Assembly: GCA_902729315.2 (NCBI GenBank)
Contig: LR746265.1
Coordinates: 8,675,392 to 8,739,391, forward strand
Reading direction: 5' to 3'
DNA length: 64,000 nucleotides
Source of the DNA: Spirodela intermedia
Taxonomy: Eukaryota > Streptophyta > Magnoliopsida > Alismatales > Araceae
Position 1 is the first letter of the stretch. Each line of letters starts with the position of its first letter. The notes beneath the pieces were generated by a model. The model did no database searches and was not told where the DNA came from. It saw only the letters and a list, made by a program, of their open reading frames with translations. The position numbers and the translations under genes were made by a program. Below are positions 35,944-47,830 of this stretch, one piece after another.

Positions 35944-36714
35944 ACCATCTTCACTAAAGCATGTATTTTTTGATTAAGATCAAACTTATCCAATGATTAT
36001 ATCATCATATTTGTCTAAGGATCAAGAGAATAGATTACTTGATGTACTTAGGACATAGAGAGAGGTGATTGGCTGGTCTCTAGTAGATATTTGAGGACTT
36101 GATCTATTTGTGTGTATGCACATATTTTATCATGAGGAGAACTATCATTTCTTTTTATGCATTTCCCTACTAGCTTTTGTTTCAAACATATTTTATTGGT
36201 TGAGTGCTTTAGCTAGAACTATTCAGGGGCAATAGTATAGTAGATGGGGCATAAAAACCAGAATTTTCTTCCCTTTTCCCTTCTCTCACATGCATTAAAA
36301 ACAATGCAAGACTCAAGTAGGGAGGAGGTTATCTCTTCCTTCATTTGCATGCATTAGAAATAATGCATCATTCAAGTAGGGGGGAGAACAAAAAAATTCA
36401 AAAATGTTCTGAATATTTTAAAACTTTTGCTGCATTGATTATTTGCACAAACACGTATGATTAAACGAACAAAGCCTAATGCTCCTTTAAAAGGGTAAGT
36501 CAATTAGAAACGTTTACCTTCTCTAGATTAGGGGTGTGGATCTCATGAAAAAAAGATAGGTGAATTCTTTACCATGATCATTATTCTTTGAAGTATGAAG
36601 GAGTTTTAGGTTGTATTCATGGGTATGTGGTGCGACAATAAATGGCTAATGATAGTATATTGTGGATGAAAACGATTGAACTAGATCATCTTAGTCTAGT
36701 TATTATGTTGTGGT
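35944..36714 (-). repeat. Gypsy-derived segment, inverted copy
   Basis: Reverse complement of about 20,779-21,496, keeping the roughly 50 bp that the left arm lost. Plus-strand GCATTAAAAACAATGCAAGAC and TAGGGGGGAGAAC are gypsy 3'-end motifs. Confidence 0.65.
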
Positions 36715-37026
36715 TGATAAGTCTTCATTATCTGTATTTACCTTATATTTATCAATATTTAGTGCATAAAATTAACAGAAATAATACATGTTACATTTAA
36801 TTCATATGCATTCAGATCATTCATACATAAACATGTATTTTAATATTTTTAAAATTATTTTAAGATAATTAATTTTAAATAATTATGCATGAAATATTTT
36901 TTATGTGAGTTTTAGGATTTTCTAAATTTTATCCTGGATTTTTTGAAATTTTCTAGAATTTCTCATAATTTCTAAGAGGTTTTGATATAAAGGTCTAAAA
37001 TAAAAGAAAATCAGAATGAGTTGGGC
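36715..37026 (+). other. LTR terminus and upstream end of kinase unit B
   Basis: 18 bp of LTR 5' terminus (36,715-36,732), then the AT-rich upstream region. No gene. It differs from copy A by small indels near 36,870 and 36,900. Confidence 0.5.
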
Positions 37027-37385
37027 TGGGCCGAGCCAAGTGACCCAATGGGCCGGAATATTCAGAGGCTAAAAGTTAAACCATCAACAGGTCGACAGTG
37101 GAAGCAGAACCGACGAGTTGGCATGACACTTAAGCAGATGTGGGACACGTGGCCCACACGGGTTCGACGACATTTCAACGGACATCGTGAACAGAAATTG
37201 GCACAATTTACGTCAGACCTCAAAGAGAAATGTAATTGGAGATCCGTACCTAATGGCAGAACGTGAAAGAAGAGCGGGTGATAGAGTAAGGCTGTCATTG
37301 ATCTCTCTTTCTTTCGCGCCTTTTCTCGCTCCCTTTGTCTGTCTGCTCTCTCTCACTCTATCTTGCTCTCGCTTTCTTTCTGTGG
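37027..37385 (+). promoter_or_regulatory. Promoter region of kinase copy B
   Basis: Site-II-like GGGCC elements at 37,027-37,054, a G-box CACGTG at 37,146-37,151, and a CT-rich Y-patch (37,298-37,385) where transcription probably starts. Confidence 0.55.
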
Positions 37386-38271
37386 ATGCGTCCTCGCTCT
37401 ACGAAGCACGGCGGAGTTCGGACAGCCTGCCGCCTTCTCCTCTCCTCTCAGTCGAGTTCTTCTGGAACCCTTTCTCGTGCGCGAATCCGGAGGAAGAGTG
37501 GGAGGCCGCATCCGGCGGAGGAGTCCACCGCCGAAGACGCCGAGGTCACGGTCGGCGCCGCCTCACGGAGAGGTCGTACGTTCCCAGGCTTCTGCTTCCC
37601 TGAAAGGCCGCTCCGGGTATGTTCTAGTGCCGTCTTTCGACGAATTCTCGCCTTTCGTTGATTCGGGGGTTATGTTCTAGTGCCGTCTTTCGATGGGTTC
37701 GTGATTTTCTGTGTCGGGGGCATCTTCTTGTGGACTCTTTGGATGGGATCTTTATTTTCTTTGATTTGGACTTTCGGTTGCCTGCGGTGGTGCGGGTGGT
37801 GCGAGATTGCTGAAGAAAGCTCTGGCTTTCCTCCTTCCTCTTATTTATTTACCTTCTTCCGATTTGTTTTGCCGCTTCGTTGCTGATTCGATTTGATGTT
37901 TGGTCTGGGTAGGGGGATCTATCTTCTTCTTTAGACTTCCATCCGATTGCTCTTTGGGGACGGATGAGTGTTACCGTCTGGAGGAGAAAAGATTATTTCA
38001 GCAAGGTTTATCGATTGACGGTGACGGGTGAGCGTGTTGAATCAAGGGGCACATTCGATTTTCGGATCGCTGAGCGATCGACCAGTTTCTGGAGAAGAAC
38101 CCGGTGATTTCCGGCAGGAAACAACACCCTCCGTACCTGCAGCTCTCCCGAGCGTTATTCCCCACCCAGAAAAACCATCAGAACTTGGTGGCGGGCTGTC
38201 CTGTTGAGAAAGCAGCTGGAATCGAGGGAGGAAGTGTGGACGAGGTTGTCGGGCTACAGGAGGAAGCGAGG
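37386..38271 (+). other. 5' leader of copy B, possibly coding
   Basis: ATG at 37,386 opens 77 codons ending at a donor at 37,617 (GGGTATGT). A 53-bp offset duplication of TATGTTCTAGTGCCGTCTTT (37,618 and 37,671) follows in the intron. An acceptor at 38,085 would keep frame with the kinase exons. A stop at 38,071-38,073 closes the exon-1 frame upstream of it. Family resemblance begins only in the last 30 or so codons (GIEGGSVDEVVG to PIPDR). Confidence 0.4.
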
Positions 38272-40404
38272 ATGTCTCCCATCCCGGATCGGGTACATGC
38301 TTCGACGTCCCTCATTCCTTTCCTTGACGGCGACTGTAGAGAGCTTTCTCTCTCCATCCCAAAGCACATCACATCTTGACAATAGGAATGTCCTATCCAA
38401 AATCGACAGGTGCAGGTCGGAAATTCTCCATTATACAAGGTAGAGAGAATGTTGGGTGCAGGAGGTTTTGGGCTGGTCTACATTGGACGAAGGGTGGCTG
38501 GTGGATCTCAGGGCGATGGGCCCAATGCCTTTAAGGTTTAGTTTCAACCTCCCATCACTCCTGCCAAGGGAATCTTTAAATACTGCTGTTTTATGTTGTC
38601 TCTTTCATTTTCCTGCGGTGGGTGTAGGTAGCACTGAAGTTTGAGCATAGAAATAGCACGGGTTGCAGATTTGGCCCCCCATATGAATGGCAAGTTTATG
38701 AGTAAGAAGACACCCCCTACTGCTCTAATTTATTACGTATTGTGTCGATCTAAAACTACGTTCTTCATCTGACTTTGTGAATATGGTTTTAGCCATCTCA
38801 AGGGATGCTATGGATTGCCTAGGGTGCACTACAAGGGCCGCCAAGGAGATTATTTCGTCATGGTTGGCGTAGAGTCTTTCATTTTATTGTTTCCTCGAAT
38901 GATGTTTTTTATTGAAAGCTAATTATGATATTGTTGATGATGATTGCTGCAGATCATGGACATCCTTGGACCAAGTCTCCTGGATGTGTTCATATCCATT
39001 GGGCAAGTGTAAGAAAATAATCTTGACTTCATATTCAAAGTCAATATTCTGTTGAGAATTGTGCTATTGAGTTTGACTAACTCCTTGGACAGAATGCCAC
39101 CAAATATGGTGGCTTGTATTGCTGTGGAGGCAATATCCATCCTTGAGAAGCTACACCAAAAAGGGTACGTATGGCTTTGTGGCAGTGTGATATTTTTTCA
39201 ATTAAATTTTTGCAAAGGTCACAGTAATCAATTCATTGCTCCCTTGTGCACTCCCCTCCCTCCCTCCACCCACACAAAAAAAAAAACATGCCAGGTTTGT
39301 GCATGGAGACGTCAAGCCAGAGAATTTATTGTTGGGTAAACCCGGAAGCTCAGGGGAGAAGAAGCTTTTTCTCATCGACTTTGGGCTGGGTATGTTGCTG
39401 CATTCCAATCACTTCTTGTTTTCACCTTTCGCACCTATTGATTTTAGAGTAGGGTTTGTTTTTCCAAGTATATAAACAAATTCGTCTTGACTGAGAAGTC
39501 CCTGTCTGTATCAACATCAGTGATATTTTTGTGCTTTGTTCAGAGCCTGTACAAATGCTAATTGGTGTCATTAATATTTTAATCAGCTTCAATGTGGAGG
39601 GACAGTTTGTCAGGCCAGCATGTCAGCTTATGCCAACAGCCAGATAATTTCAGGTTTTTTGGGAAACGATATTCTATTTTTTCCCTAAATTCTTAGCTAA
39701 GAGGAGGATTCATAAAATCTTACCCCTACCTTACTATCTATCTCATGTTCCCTAGGGGCACAACACGATATGCAAGCGTCCATGCACATTTAGGCCTCAC
39801 AGCGAGTAGAAGAGATGATCTTGACTCATTGGCCTACACTCTGATTTTTTTGATTAAAGGAAGGCTGCCGTGGGAAGGCTATCAGGTTTGCTTTGACCTC
39901 TACTTGTACATGTTCTCCCATCTCTTTGATTGATCACTTGCTGATTCTTATGCCAACTATGTAGGGGAATGACAAGAGGTTTCTAGTCTTCATGAACAAG
40001 ACTGTAACCTCCCCCGAGACGCTGTGTGGTGGCTGTCCCCCTCCTTTTGCACAATTCCTTGAAGCAGTGAAGAAGATACAATTTGTTGAGCAGCCCACCT
40101 ACTCGAAGCTCATTTCTCTTTTTGGAAGCTTGATATGCCCCCCCTGCACCCTGTTAAAGACCATTCGGATTGATGCAATTTTGAAGGTGGTTGCAAACAT
40201 GACATCACTGAAATTACCTCACATATTTTTATTTTATGTCAGATGGTTTTATCTCTTTTTCATGGCTCTATCATCTGTTGTTAAATAGGCTGACCATGTT
40301 TCCAACAGGTTCACCAAAAACGTGGAAGATTGCAGGTAAATAATGAAGAAGATGAGTGTCATAGAAAGAAACGGATAAAATGTTTGATTGATGACAGACC
40401 ATGA
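38272..40404 (+). CDS. Truncated MLK/CK1-like protein kinase, copy B
   Basis: Exons 38272-38292, 38410-38535, 38628-38701, 38793-38862, 38952-39007, 39093-39164, 39295-39389, 39587-39653, 39756-39885, 39965-40186 and 40309-40404 join to 342 codons plus stop, with GT-AG borders and matching phases. The ATP-binding Lys53, catalytic Asp145, Lys147, Asn150 and DFG Asp168 are all present. CK1-type SRRDDL is kept. The segment after the DFG has LCQQPDNF (186-193) where relatives usually have YDQRPD(N/V)F. Translation stops shortly after the basic cluster RKKRIK, so the large C-terminal region of the family is lost. No further exons are seen in the 1.5 kb downstream. Asp217 replaces the Glu of copies A and C. 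The intact frame argues for recent or ongoing function; expression is unknown. Confidence 0.72.
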
Positions 40405-41963
40405 CCATGTACATGTAAGAATATAAATAAAATCTGTAAAGTGCCAATTGAGAAAACATAAATCTCATGACTAAATTATTTATTATTATTGTTATTATTT
40501 ATTCATAAAGAAAACGATAGTTTAAAAGCCTCATATTAAGGGCATGAATATAATACTTTTTTAATGTAATCATAGCTATTGATAAAGGTGTGTAATTAAT
40601 ATTTATGCAAAAAGAGAAACTATATCAATCAATGATAATAATACAAGACAATCATTTAGAGGGCGTGAGTATAAGTAGATATTTATATCATAGTTACTCT
40701 TGCTAGGAATATGTATCATTTATTGCCAACATTTAAACTTTAGAAATGTTTTGTACCTACTATCTATTCACCTTGGAAATGGCACCACTTTGGACGTAAC
40801 CTATTGAGTACAGGAATATAATATGTTTAAGTACGTTCACACTTACAAATTATCAGAAATAATTATTAGACCGATAAATGTAAATTTTATGCATAAATAA
40901 TGAATATTACTTTTTTATAAGAAAGCTGGCACATAAAAATACAGTATTAAAGGGAAGAAATCTAATATTATTTCATACAATCATAATGATTAGTTGCAAT
41001 GAATAATTACTATAGTTTACCAAAATGAAAATTTTATCAGTAAATAAATGAACACTACAAGTATTGGATTAAATGGCACGAATTTGATAGTTTAGGTTAT
41101 ATTTATAATTACTAATCACTATGATTAAATATTATTTATTAGAATATGTAAAGTTATGAAGAAATAAGAATTATGTATTGGAAGCTTATGTGTCCACCAA
41201 AGGACACACATCCACCCCATAATGTGTTTAGAACCACATGTAGTCCAAAACTAAAAGTAATGTAATGTCGTAATTGGTTCCCATCATAGTATAAGTATGA
41301 TTTCTTTAGTGATGATCTAAAAATTAAGAAGCATCTAGATTCATAGAAGATTGGGTAGATAAAGAGGAGTTTGAAATAAAAGTCACATAGCTATGCTTTG
41401 TAATGTTTTCAATTTGAAAAGCATATCTTGACAAAGTTAAATCTTATATGATTCACATGGGTGAATGTCATCGTATATACTTTTTATACATTGCACCCTC
41501 TAGATGTTTTCCTAAACTTGAAGCAAAATGTACCCATCGTCAAATCTTGATTCATTCCATTGATGAGTGGAAAATAAATTTCTTGTCTAAAGTAGGACTT
41601 TTAGTATAAGTAGGAAAGTTAATGTATTAACAAGTGTGCCGACCATCACATTTATGAGGATGATGAATTAATCATGGAAACTATTTATTGAAAAAAATTA
41701 TTATCTATTTTGACTGTAGTCTAATGTAAAATTTTAATTAAGAGTTACATAATTCTATATGCGACCCCTATTAAATGTTTTTGAGCCAAATCTATATTGT
41801 ATATAAATTTGTATATAGTTTTACACATATAAAATGAGATTTTTGCCTTTTTAAGAATACATGTACAATATTTTCAAGTAAATTGATAATATTTTCAAGT
41901 ACAATATTTTTACCTTTATTATTTTTTAATATAATGTCTTTTTTTGTCATAATAGGAAACCAC
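40405..41963 (+). repeat. 3' flank of kinase copy B
   Basis: Mirror of 15,534-17,092 and direct copy of 1-1128 from 40,836 on. No gene is recognised. Confidence 0.65.
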
Positions 41964-42385
41964 TGATAAGTTTTCATTATCATGACTTATTAATTAGTAA
42001 ATAATATATTTTTAACCTTAACTCATGATAAATAGACTTATATTTCTATTAAATTATGAAAAATAGTTTTCAATTGATTAATGTGATTTTTTTAGCTAAT
42101 TAGATAAGTTTTTTATGTATTTATATGATTTTTATAATCCTATTTTTTGAGATAAATCAAGAAAAAGAAATTAAAATAAAAATATAGCAAAAAGAGGGGA
42201 CCTATCAGCCAACTAGGCCTGCAAGTAGATCAGAAGGGTAGTCAGGGGGAGCCGTGAGCAAGGGCTTGGGTGACTAGGACCAATGGAGCCATGTGTGCGC
42301 CACTCCCTTTCCACATCACCAGTGGCCAGCCAAGACTGAGGCAAAGAGTGGTTGTACATGTGAGAGAAATATACTCATTACTTGT
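41964..42385 (+). mobile_element. Older LTR, 5' part (right arm)
   Basis: Mirror of 15,112-15,533. It ends at the target duplication CTTGT (42,381-42,385). Confidence 0.75.
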
Positions 42386-44032
42386 TGACGTGACTCAATC
42401 ATTGTATATTAAATCACGCAAATCTAAAATTTATAAAACTAGAAAATATGAACTTTTAGATATTTAGAAGTATTTCTAAATAAATATATCAATTATAATT
42501 CAATAAAACTTTCATAAATAGCAATAATTTTACAGGTCAAGCACAGAGATATAATATAATATCTGGTATGTATTCATAATTTTTCTCAATGAATATGATT
42601 TTCTATAAATTTTATACTAAGAAATAAAAAGAAAATATATTTAAAATTCACAAAAAAGGAAATAAGGGTGCGGATGTCAAGATGACATCAGCGCCCTGCG
42701 AATGCGAATCGGGCAGAAATAGAATTCCGCCCAAAAATTCTTATGTAAGTGATTATAGATGATTTAATTAATCAAATTAAGATCTGTAAAAGCCAAAAGA
42801 ATCATAATAGAATGAAATATATTTTGGTAAATTAAAATCGCAAAAATTATCACTAATTTTTAATGAAGCGTAAAGTAAGTTGAAAGTAAGAAAACAAAGT
42901 TCCGACGTCACGACAATGATGCATCGACGATACACTGGAATCTTGAGCATTGGGGAGGATCGTCGTGTAATGTCCACACCCTCGAAAGCTCTCCTTGGAC
43001 AAAGACAATGTGGGCAATCTCTAAATCTCCTTGTGAAGTCTAGAGATCAATGAAGTAGGTTGTCGAATCGTCTCCGACAGGTGTCACCCGGTGAAGTAGA
43101 AAAACAACAACTTTGTGACTCTCTAGTGACTATCACTCGACAGAGAGGAGCTAGATGGAGGTGGGGCACATGTCAGGGAGCTTCATCCTCAGGTCTGCAT
43201 AGCAAGAGGAGGCTTTTCATCGCATCTGGTATGCTCTCAAGAAGTGGCCGCTCGTCTCCCAACAGATCGTCCTCTTCCCAACGACGGCTTGTTCGTCAAT
43301 CAATCAGAGATACTTTACTTGATAGATTTGCAATCTTTTTATCGTGAATCGTTCAATAGTTTTGGTAACAATACTCCGCAAATGTTGATGAGATTTTCAC
43401 TAATGATCTAGCGATTCTGGTTGCTGAATCTTTCACCAGCGATCTACAAGAAAGTCGTGATAATCAGATTAAAATAATACGAGTTTTGGCTCTAGGAGGA
43501 TTCGAACCCGCGCTGGTTGCCCGCCCCCCTTCTGAGGAAGGTGTGACACGGGTTTAGTCCCACATCGATTGTGCACTGAATTTTCGGGCGAATATATAGT
43601 AATGTTAGATTTCTAAGCAAAGTCTCTTCTCTCACATGTACGACCACTCCTTACCCCATAGCCGATTGGCCACCGGTGATGTGGAAGGGGAGTGGCACAC
43701 ACGTGCCCCTATCTATCCAAGCCGCTCAAGCCCTTGCTTGCGACTACTCCCTGACTATGCTTCCGACCCGCTTGCAGGCCCAGTTGGCTGGTAGATCCCC
43801 CTCATTTTGTCTTATTTTTATTTATTTATTTATTTTTCATCATTTATCTCAAAAGTAAGATTGTAAAAATCATATAATTTCATGTAAAATCACATAATTA
43901 CCTAAAAATTCACATTAATTAACTGAAAACCACTTTTCATAATTTAACGCAAATATAAGTCTATTTATTATGAGTTAAGGTTAAAACTATATTATTTACT
44001 AATTATTAACTCATGATAGTGAAGACTTATCA
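42386..44032 (-). mobile_element. Solo LTR with target duplication (right arm)
   Basis: Mirror of 13,465-15,111, flanked by CTTGT at 42,381-42,385 and 44,033-44,037. Confidence 0.85.
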
Positions 44033-44037
44033 CTTGT

Positions 44038-45384
44038 AAATGTGATATTACTATATATTCGCCTAAAACTTTGGCACACAAGCAATGTGGGACTAAACCC
44101 ACATCACACCTTCCCTTGAAAGACTTTGAAGGTTTTAAGACCTAAATTACTCCTTAGTTATAATAGAGATATACTATGACGATGTCACTTGATAAGGGTA
44201 TTAGAGTATTTATTTTAATCTCTCTCATGTAGGCGGGCAATCAGCACGGGTTCGAATCTTCCTAAAGCCCAATGAAAGATTATCTCGACTTTCTTATAGA
44301 TCACTAGTGAAGGATTAAGCCACTAAAATTATTAGATCATTGGTAAAAAAAATTCAACGCAATTCGCAAAGCATTGTTACTAAAATTGCTAAAAAACAAT
44401 TCACGATAAAAGGATCATGAATCCATCGAGTAAATCATCTTCGATTGATCGATGAACAAGTTGTCATCGAGAAGAGGACAATCTATCAAGAGACGAGTTG
44501 CCACCTCCTGTGAGCATACTAGATGCGATGAAGTGCCTCCTCTTGCTGCATAGACATGAGGAGGAAGCTCTTTAACACACGCCCCACCTCCATCTAACTC
44601 TTCTACGTCGGGTGACAACTGCTAGAGAGTCACAAAGTCATCATTTTTTCATTTCACTGAGTGACAGCTGTCGGAGATAATTTGACGACCTATTTTATTG
44701 ATCTTTAGATTTCACAAGGATATCTAGAGATTGCCCACGTCGTCCTTGTCGAAAAAGAGCCTTTGAGGCCGTAGACACTGCACAACAATCTTCTTGACTG
44801 CTCAAACTTCTCGTACATCATCGACACATTGTTGCCGTGATGTTAGAACTTTATTTTTCTACTTTCAACTTAATTTCTAATTCATTTAGTGACAATTTGT
44901 GTGATTTAAATTTACTAAACTATATTTGATTCAATTACGATTCTTCCACCTTTTACAGATCTTAATTTGATCAATTAGATCGTCTGTAATTGCTTACACA
45001 AAATTTGCTAGACAAAACTCTATTTCTATTTGATTCACATTCGTCAGGCGCTGACATCATCCTAACATCCATACCCTTATTTTCTTTTTTCACAAATTTA
45101 AGTATATTTTATTTTCATTTCTCATAAAAAAATTATATTCTTTGAGAAAAATATTAAAAAGTTACCCAATATTATATTACATCTCTATGATCGACTTGGA
45201 AAATTACCACTAATTTTGTAAATTTGATTGAATTATAATTGATATATTTGTTTAGAAATACTTCTAAATATCTAAAAATTAATATTTTCTAGTTTTATAA
45301 TTTTTAAATTTACGTGATTTTTATTTTTTATTTTTTATTTTTTAAAATTTACGTGATTTACAATACAACAACTAAGTCATGTCA
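44038..45384 (+). mobile_element. Older LTR, 3' part (right arm)
   Basis: Mirror of 12,113-13,459. It ends GTCATGTCA, with integrase sequence immediately after it. Confidence 0.75.
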
Positions 45385-45818
45385 AAAGGTTTGTCAACTT
45401 CCTATGGAGATCGAACATAGCCTATTAGGTTATAAAGAATCTTAATCTCTCTTTAGACGCCATAGGTAAGCACCATATGTTGCAGTTGCAAGAGCTTCAA
45501 GAACTACCCAATGAGATGTACGAGAATTCTGTGATTTACAAAGCAAAAATGATGGCTTTTTATCACAAGAAGGTTAGCAAAAAGAGTTTTCATGAGCATC
45601 AAAAAGTTTGGCTTTACAATTCTAGATTGAAACTATTCCTCGAGAAATTAAAATCTAGATGGGATGGACCATACCTTGTGATTAAAGTTTTTGACTGTGG
45701 TGCAGTATTAATTACAGATCTGAAAATTGGTAAAATTTTTAATGTGAATGGGCAAAGATTAAAACCTTATTTAGAAAATGAACCCTCCTTCTTTACCCAT
45801 TTCCACTCAATTATATGA
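45385..45818 (+). pseudogene. Gypsy integrase C-terminal remnant
   Basis: Mirror copy of the remnant at 11,679-12,112. The 113-codon part (45,477-45,818) is identical in protein sequence, with the same SRWDGPYLV motif. Confidence 0.85.
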
Positions 45819-47445
45819 TCCATCCATTGAACCTCAATCTTCTTAGAACTTCCCCTCCATCATGTACTCTAAGATGGCATAGCTTTCTTTTCCACTACAT
45901 TCCTTTTTTATTATTTTTCTCTATCCTTTGATATTTTTCTGGAGTTTTTATTAAGCAAACAGATCTAGCGTTCTAGAAGAAGTGCATATCATGACATAGA
46001 TTAATACAAAAGAAAATCAGAAGGATGAAGAGTGAAAATCAATTTGCACATTTAATGCTTTCTCCTTTTTCTCTTAAATAGATGCATTGAGGACAATGCG
46101 AATGGTTGTTTGGGGGGGAAGAATAAATGCATGAGGGTGAATACATGAGATTACATCAGGTGCTATAATGCTTATAACTAAATGATGAAGTTCATCATCT
46201 TTCATGGTGCATATAACCCACTCTTAAATTGAGAAAATCTAGTTTGATCTTTTGCTGGATTTATGTTATGAATTCTTATTATTAACTATGAGTAGTAAAT
46301 TGAATCTTTCTCTTTCTTGATTAGTAGTCAGTCAAAAAGTTTTCAAATTAGTTGATGCTTTTACAAATCATTAATCATGATTAAACTTGAGACAAAAGGA
46401 TAGAACATGGTAAAGATTACTTTAGAGAAAATAAAATAAAAATCGTAGTAGCACCTTAGCTGATTTCGTGGGGCTTCCACATGCAAAATTAGGATCAACA
46501 AGGCTTGTTAAATACTTATTGTAACGATTCTTCTAGCTTTTACAGATCTTAATTTGACTAATTAAATCATCTATAATCACTTATCTAAAAATCACTAGGT
46601 AGAACTCTATTTCTGCCTGGTTTGCATTCATTAGGTGCTGACATCATTTTGACATCTACACATTTATTTCCCTTTTTCAGAAATTTGAAATATATTTTCT
46701 TTTCTTTTTTAATTTAAAATTCATAAAAAATCGTATTCTTTGAGAACATTTCTGAAATATTACCTGACATTATATTACATCCATGTGATTCACCTAGAAA
46801 ATTTCTACTATTTTTAGACCTTTCATTAAACTATAATTGATATAATTATTCAAAAATACTTTTAAATATCTAAAAATTAGTGTTTTCTAGTTTTATAAAT
46901 TTTAAATTTCTATGGTTTACTAAATAAGGGATATTAAAATTATTAAAACTTTTCGAAGGCTGTGACCCCAGGTTTAGTCCCACATTGATTATATGTCGAG
47001 TTCTGAGGTTGATATATAGTAATACTACACTTGATAATAAATGTGTCCCTTTCTCACATGTGTACGGCTACTCTTTATCACATGCCCGACTAGCCATTGA
47101 TGATGTGGAAGGCGAGTGATGCACATGTGCCCCTTATTAGTCCATCTTTAGTCGCTCATGCCCTTACTCACGATTCCGCCTGTCAATGCTTCCAACCTAT
47201 TTATGGGCTCGACTAGGTGGCATGTTTTCTCTTTCTTCTATCTTTTTATTTTATTTCTCTTTATTTAACTCAAAAATAAGATTATAAAAATTATATAAAT
47301 TCACATAAAATCCCATAATTAGCAAAATTAACTAACTAAAAACTATTTTTCATAATTTGACGTAAATATAAGTCTATTTATCATGAGTTTAGATTAAAAC
47401 TATATTATTAATTAATTATTAACTCATGATAATGAAGACTTATCA
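45819..47445. mobile_element. Gypsy 3' region and hybrid LTR (right arm)
   Basis: Mirror of 10,052-11,678: post-pol motif TTGAGGACAATG at 46,087-46,098 with a following G run, then the head-to-head LTR hybrid ending TTATCA at 47,445. No gene. Confidence 0.55.
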
Positions 47446-47830
47446 ACCATCTTCACTAAAGCATGTATTTTTTGATTAACATCAAACTTATCCAATGATT
47501 ATATCATCGTATTTGTCTAAGGATCAAGAGAATAGATTACTTGATGTACTTAGGACATAGAGAGAGGTGATTGGTTGGTCTCTAGCAGATATTTGAGAAC
47601 TTGATCTATTTGTGTGTATGCACATATTTTATCGTGAGGAGAACTATCATTTCTTTTTATGCATTTCCTTACTAGCTTTTGTTTCGGACATATTTTATTG
47701 GTCGAGTGCTTTAGTTAGAACTATTCAAGGACAATAGTGTAGTAGATGGGGCATAAAAATCAGAATTTTCTTCTCTTTTCCCTTCTCTCACATGCATTAA
47801 GGACAATGCAAGACTCAAGTAGAGGGGAGG
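47446..47830 (+). repeat. Recurring gypsy-derived segment (right arm)
   Basis: Mirror of 9667-10,051. No gene. Confidence 0.6.

Noticed and set aside
39236-39475. ORF containing HGDVKPEN read as a complete small kinase
   Set aside because: It includes intron sequence on both sides (polypyrimidine tract and AG before GTTTGTG, donor GTATGT after). It is exon 7 of the spliced gene.
43819-43843. ATTT microsatellite
   Set aside because: A short simple repeat inside an LTR, mirrored at about 13,655-13,680; not informative beyond the arm symmetry.
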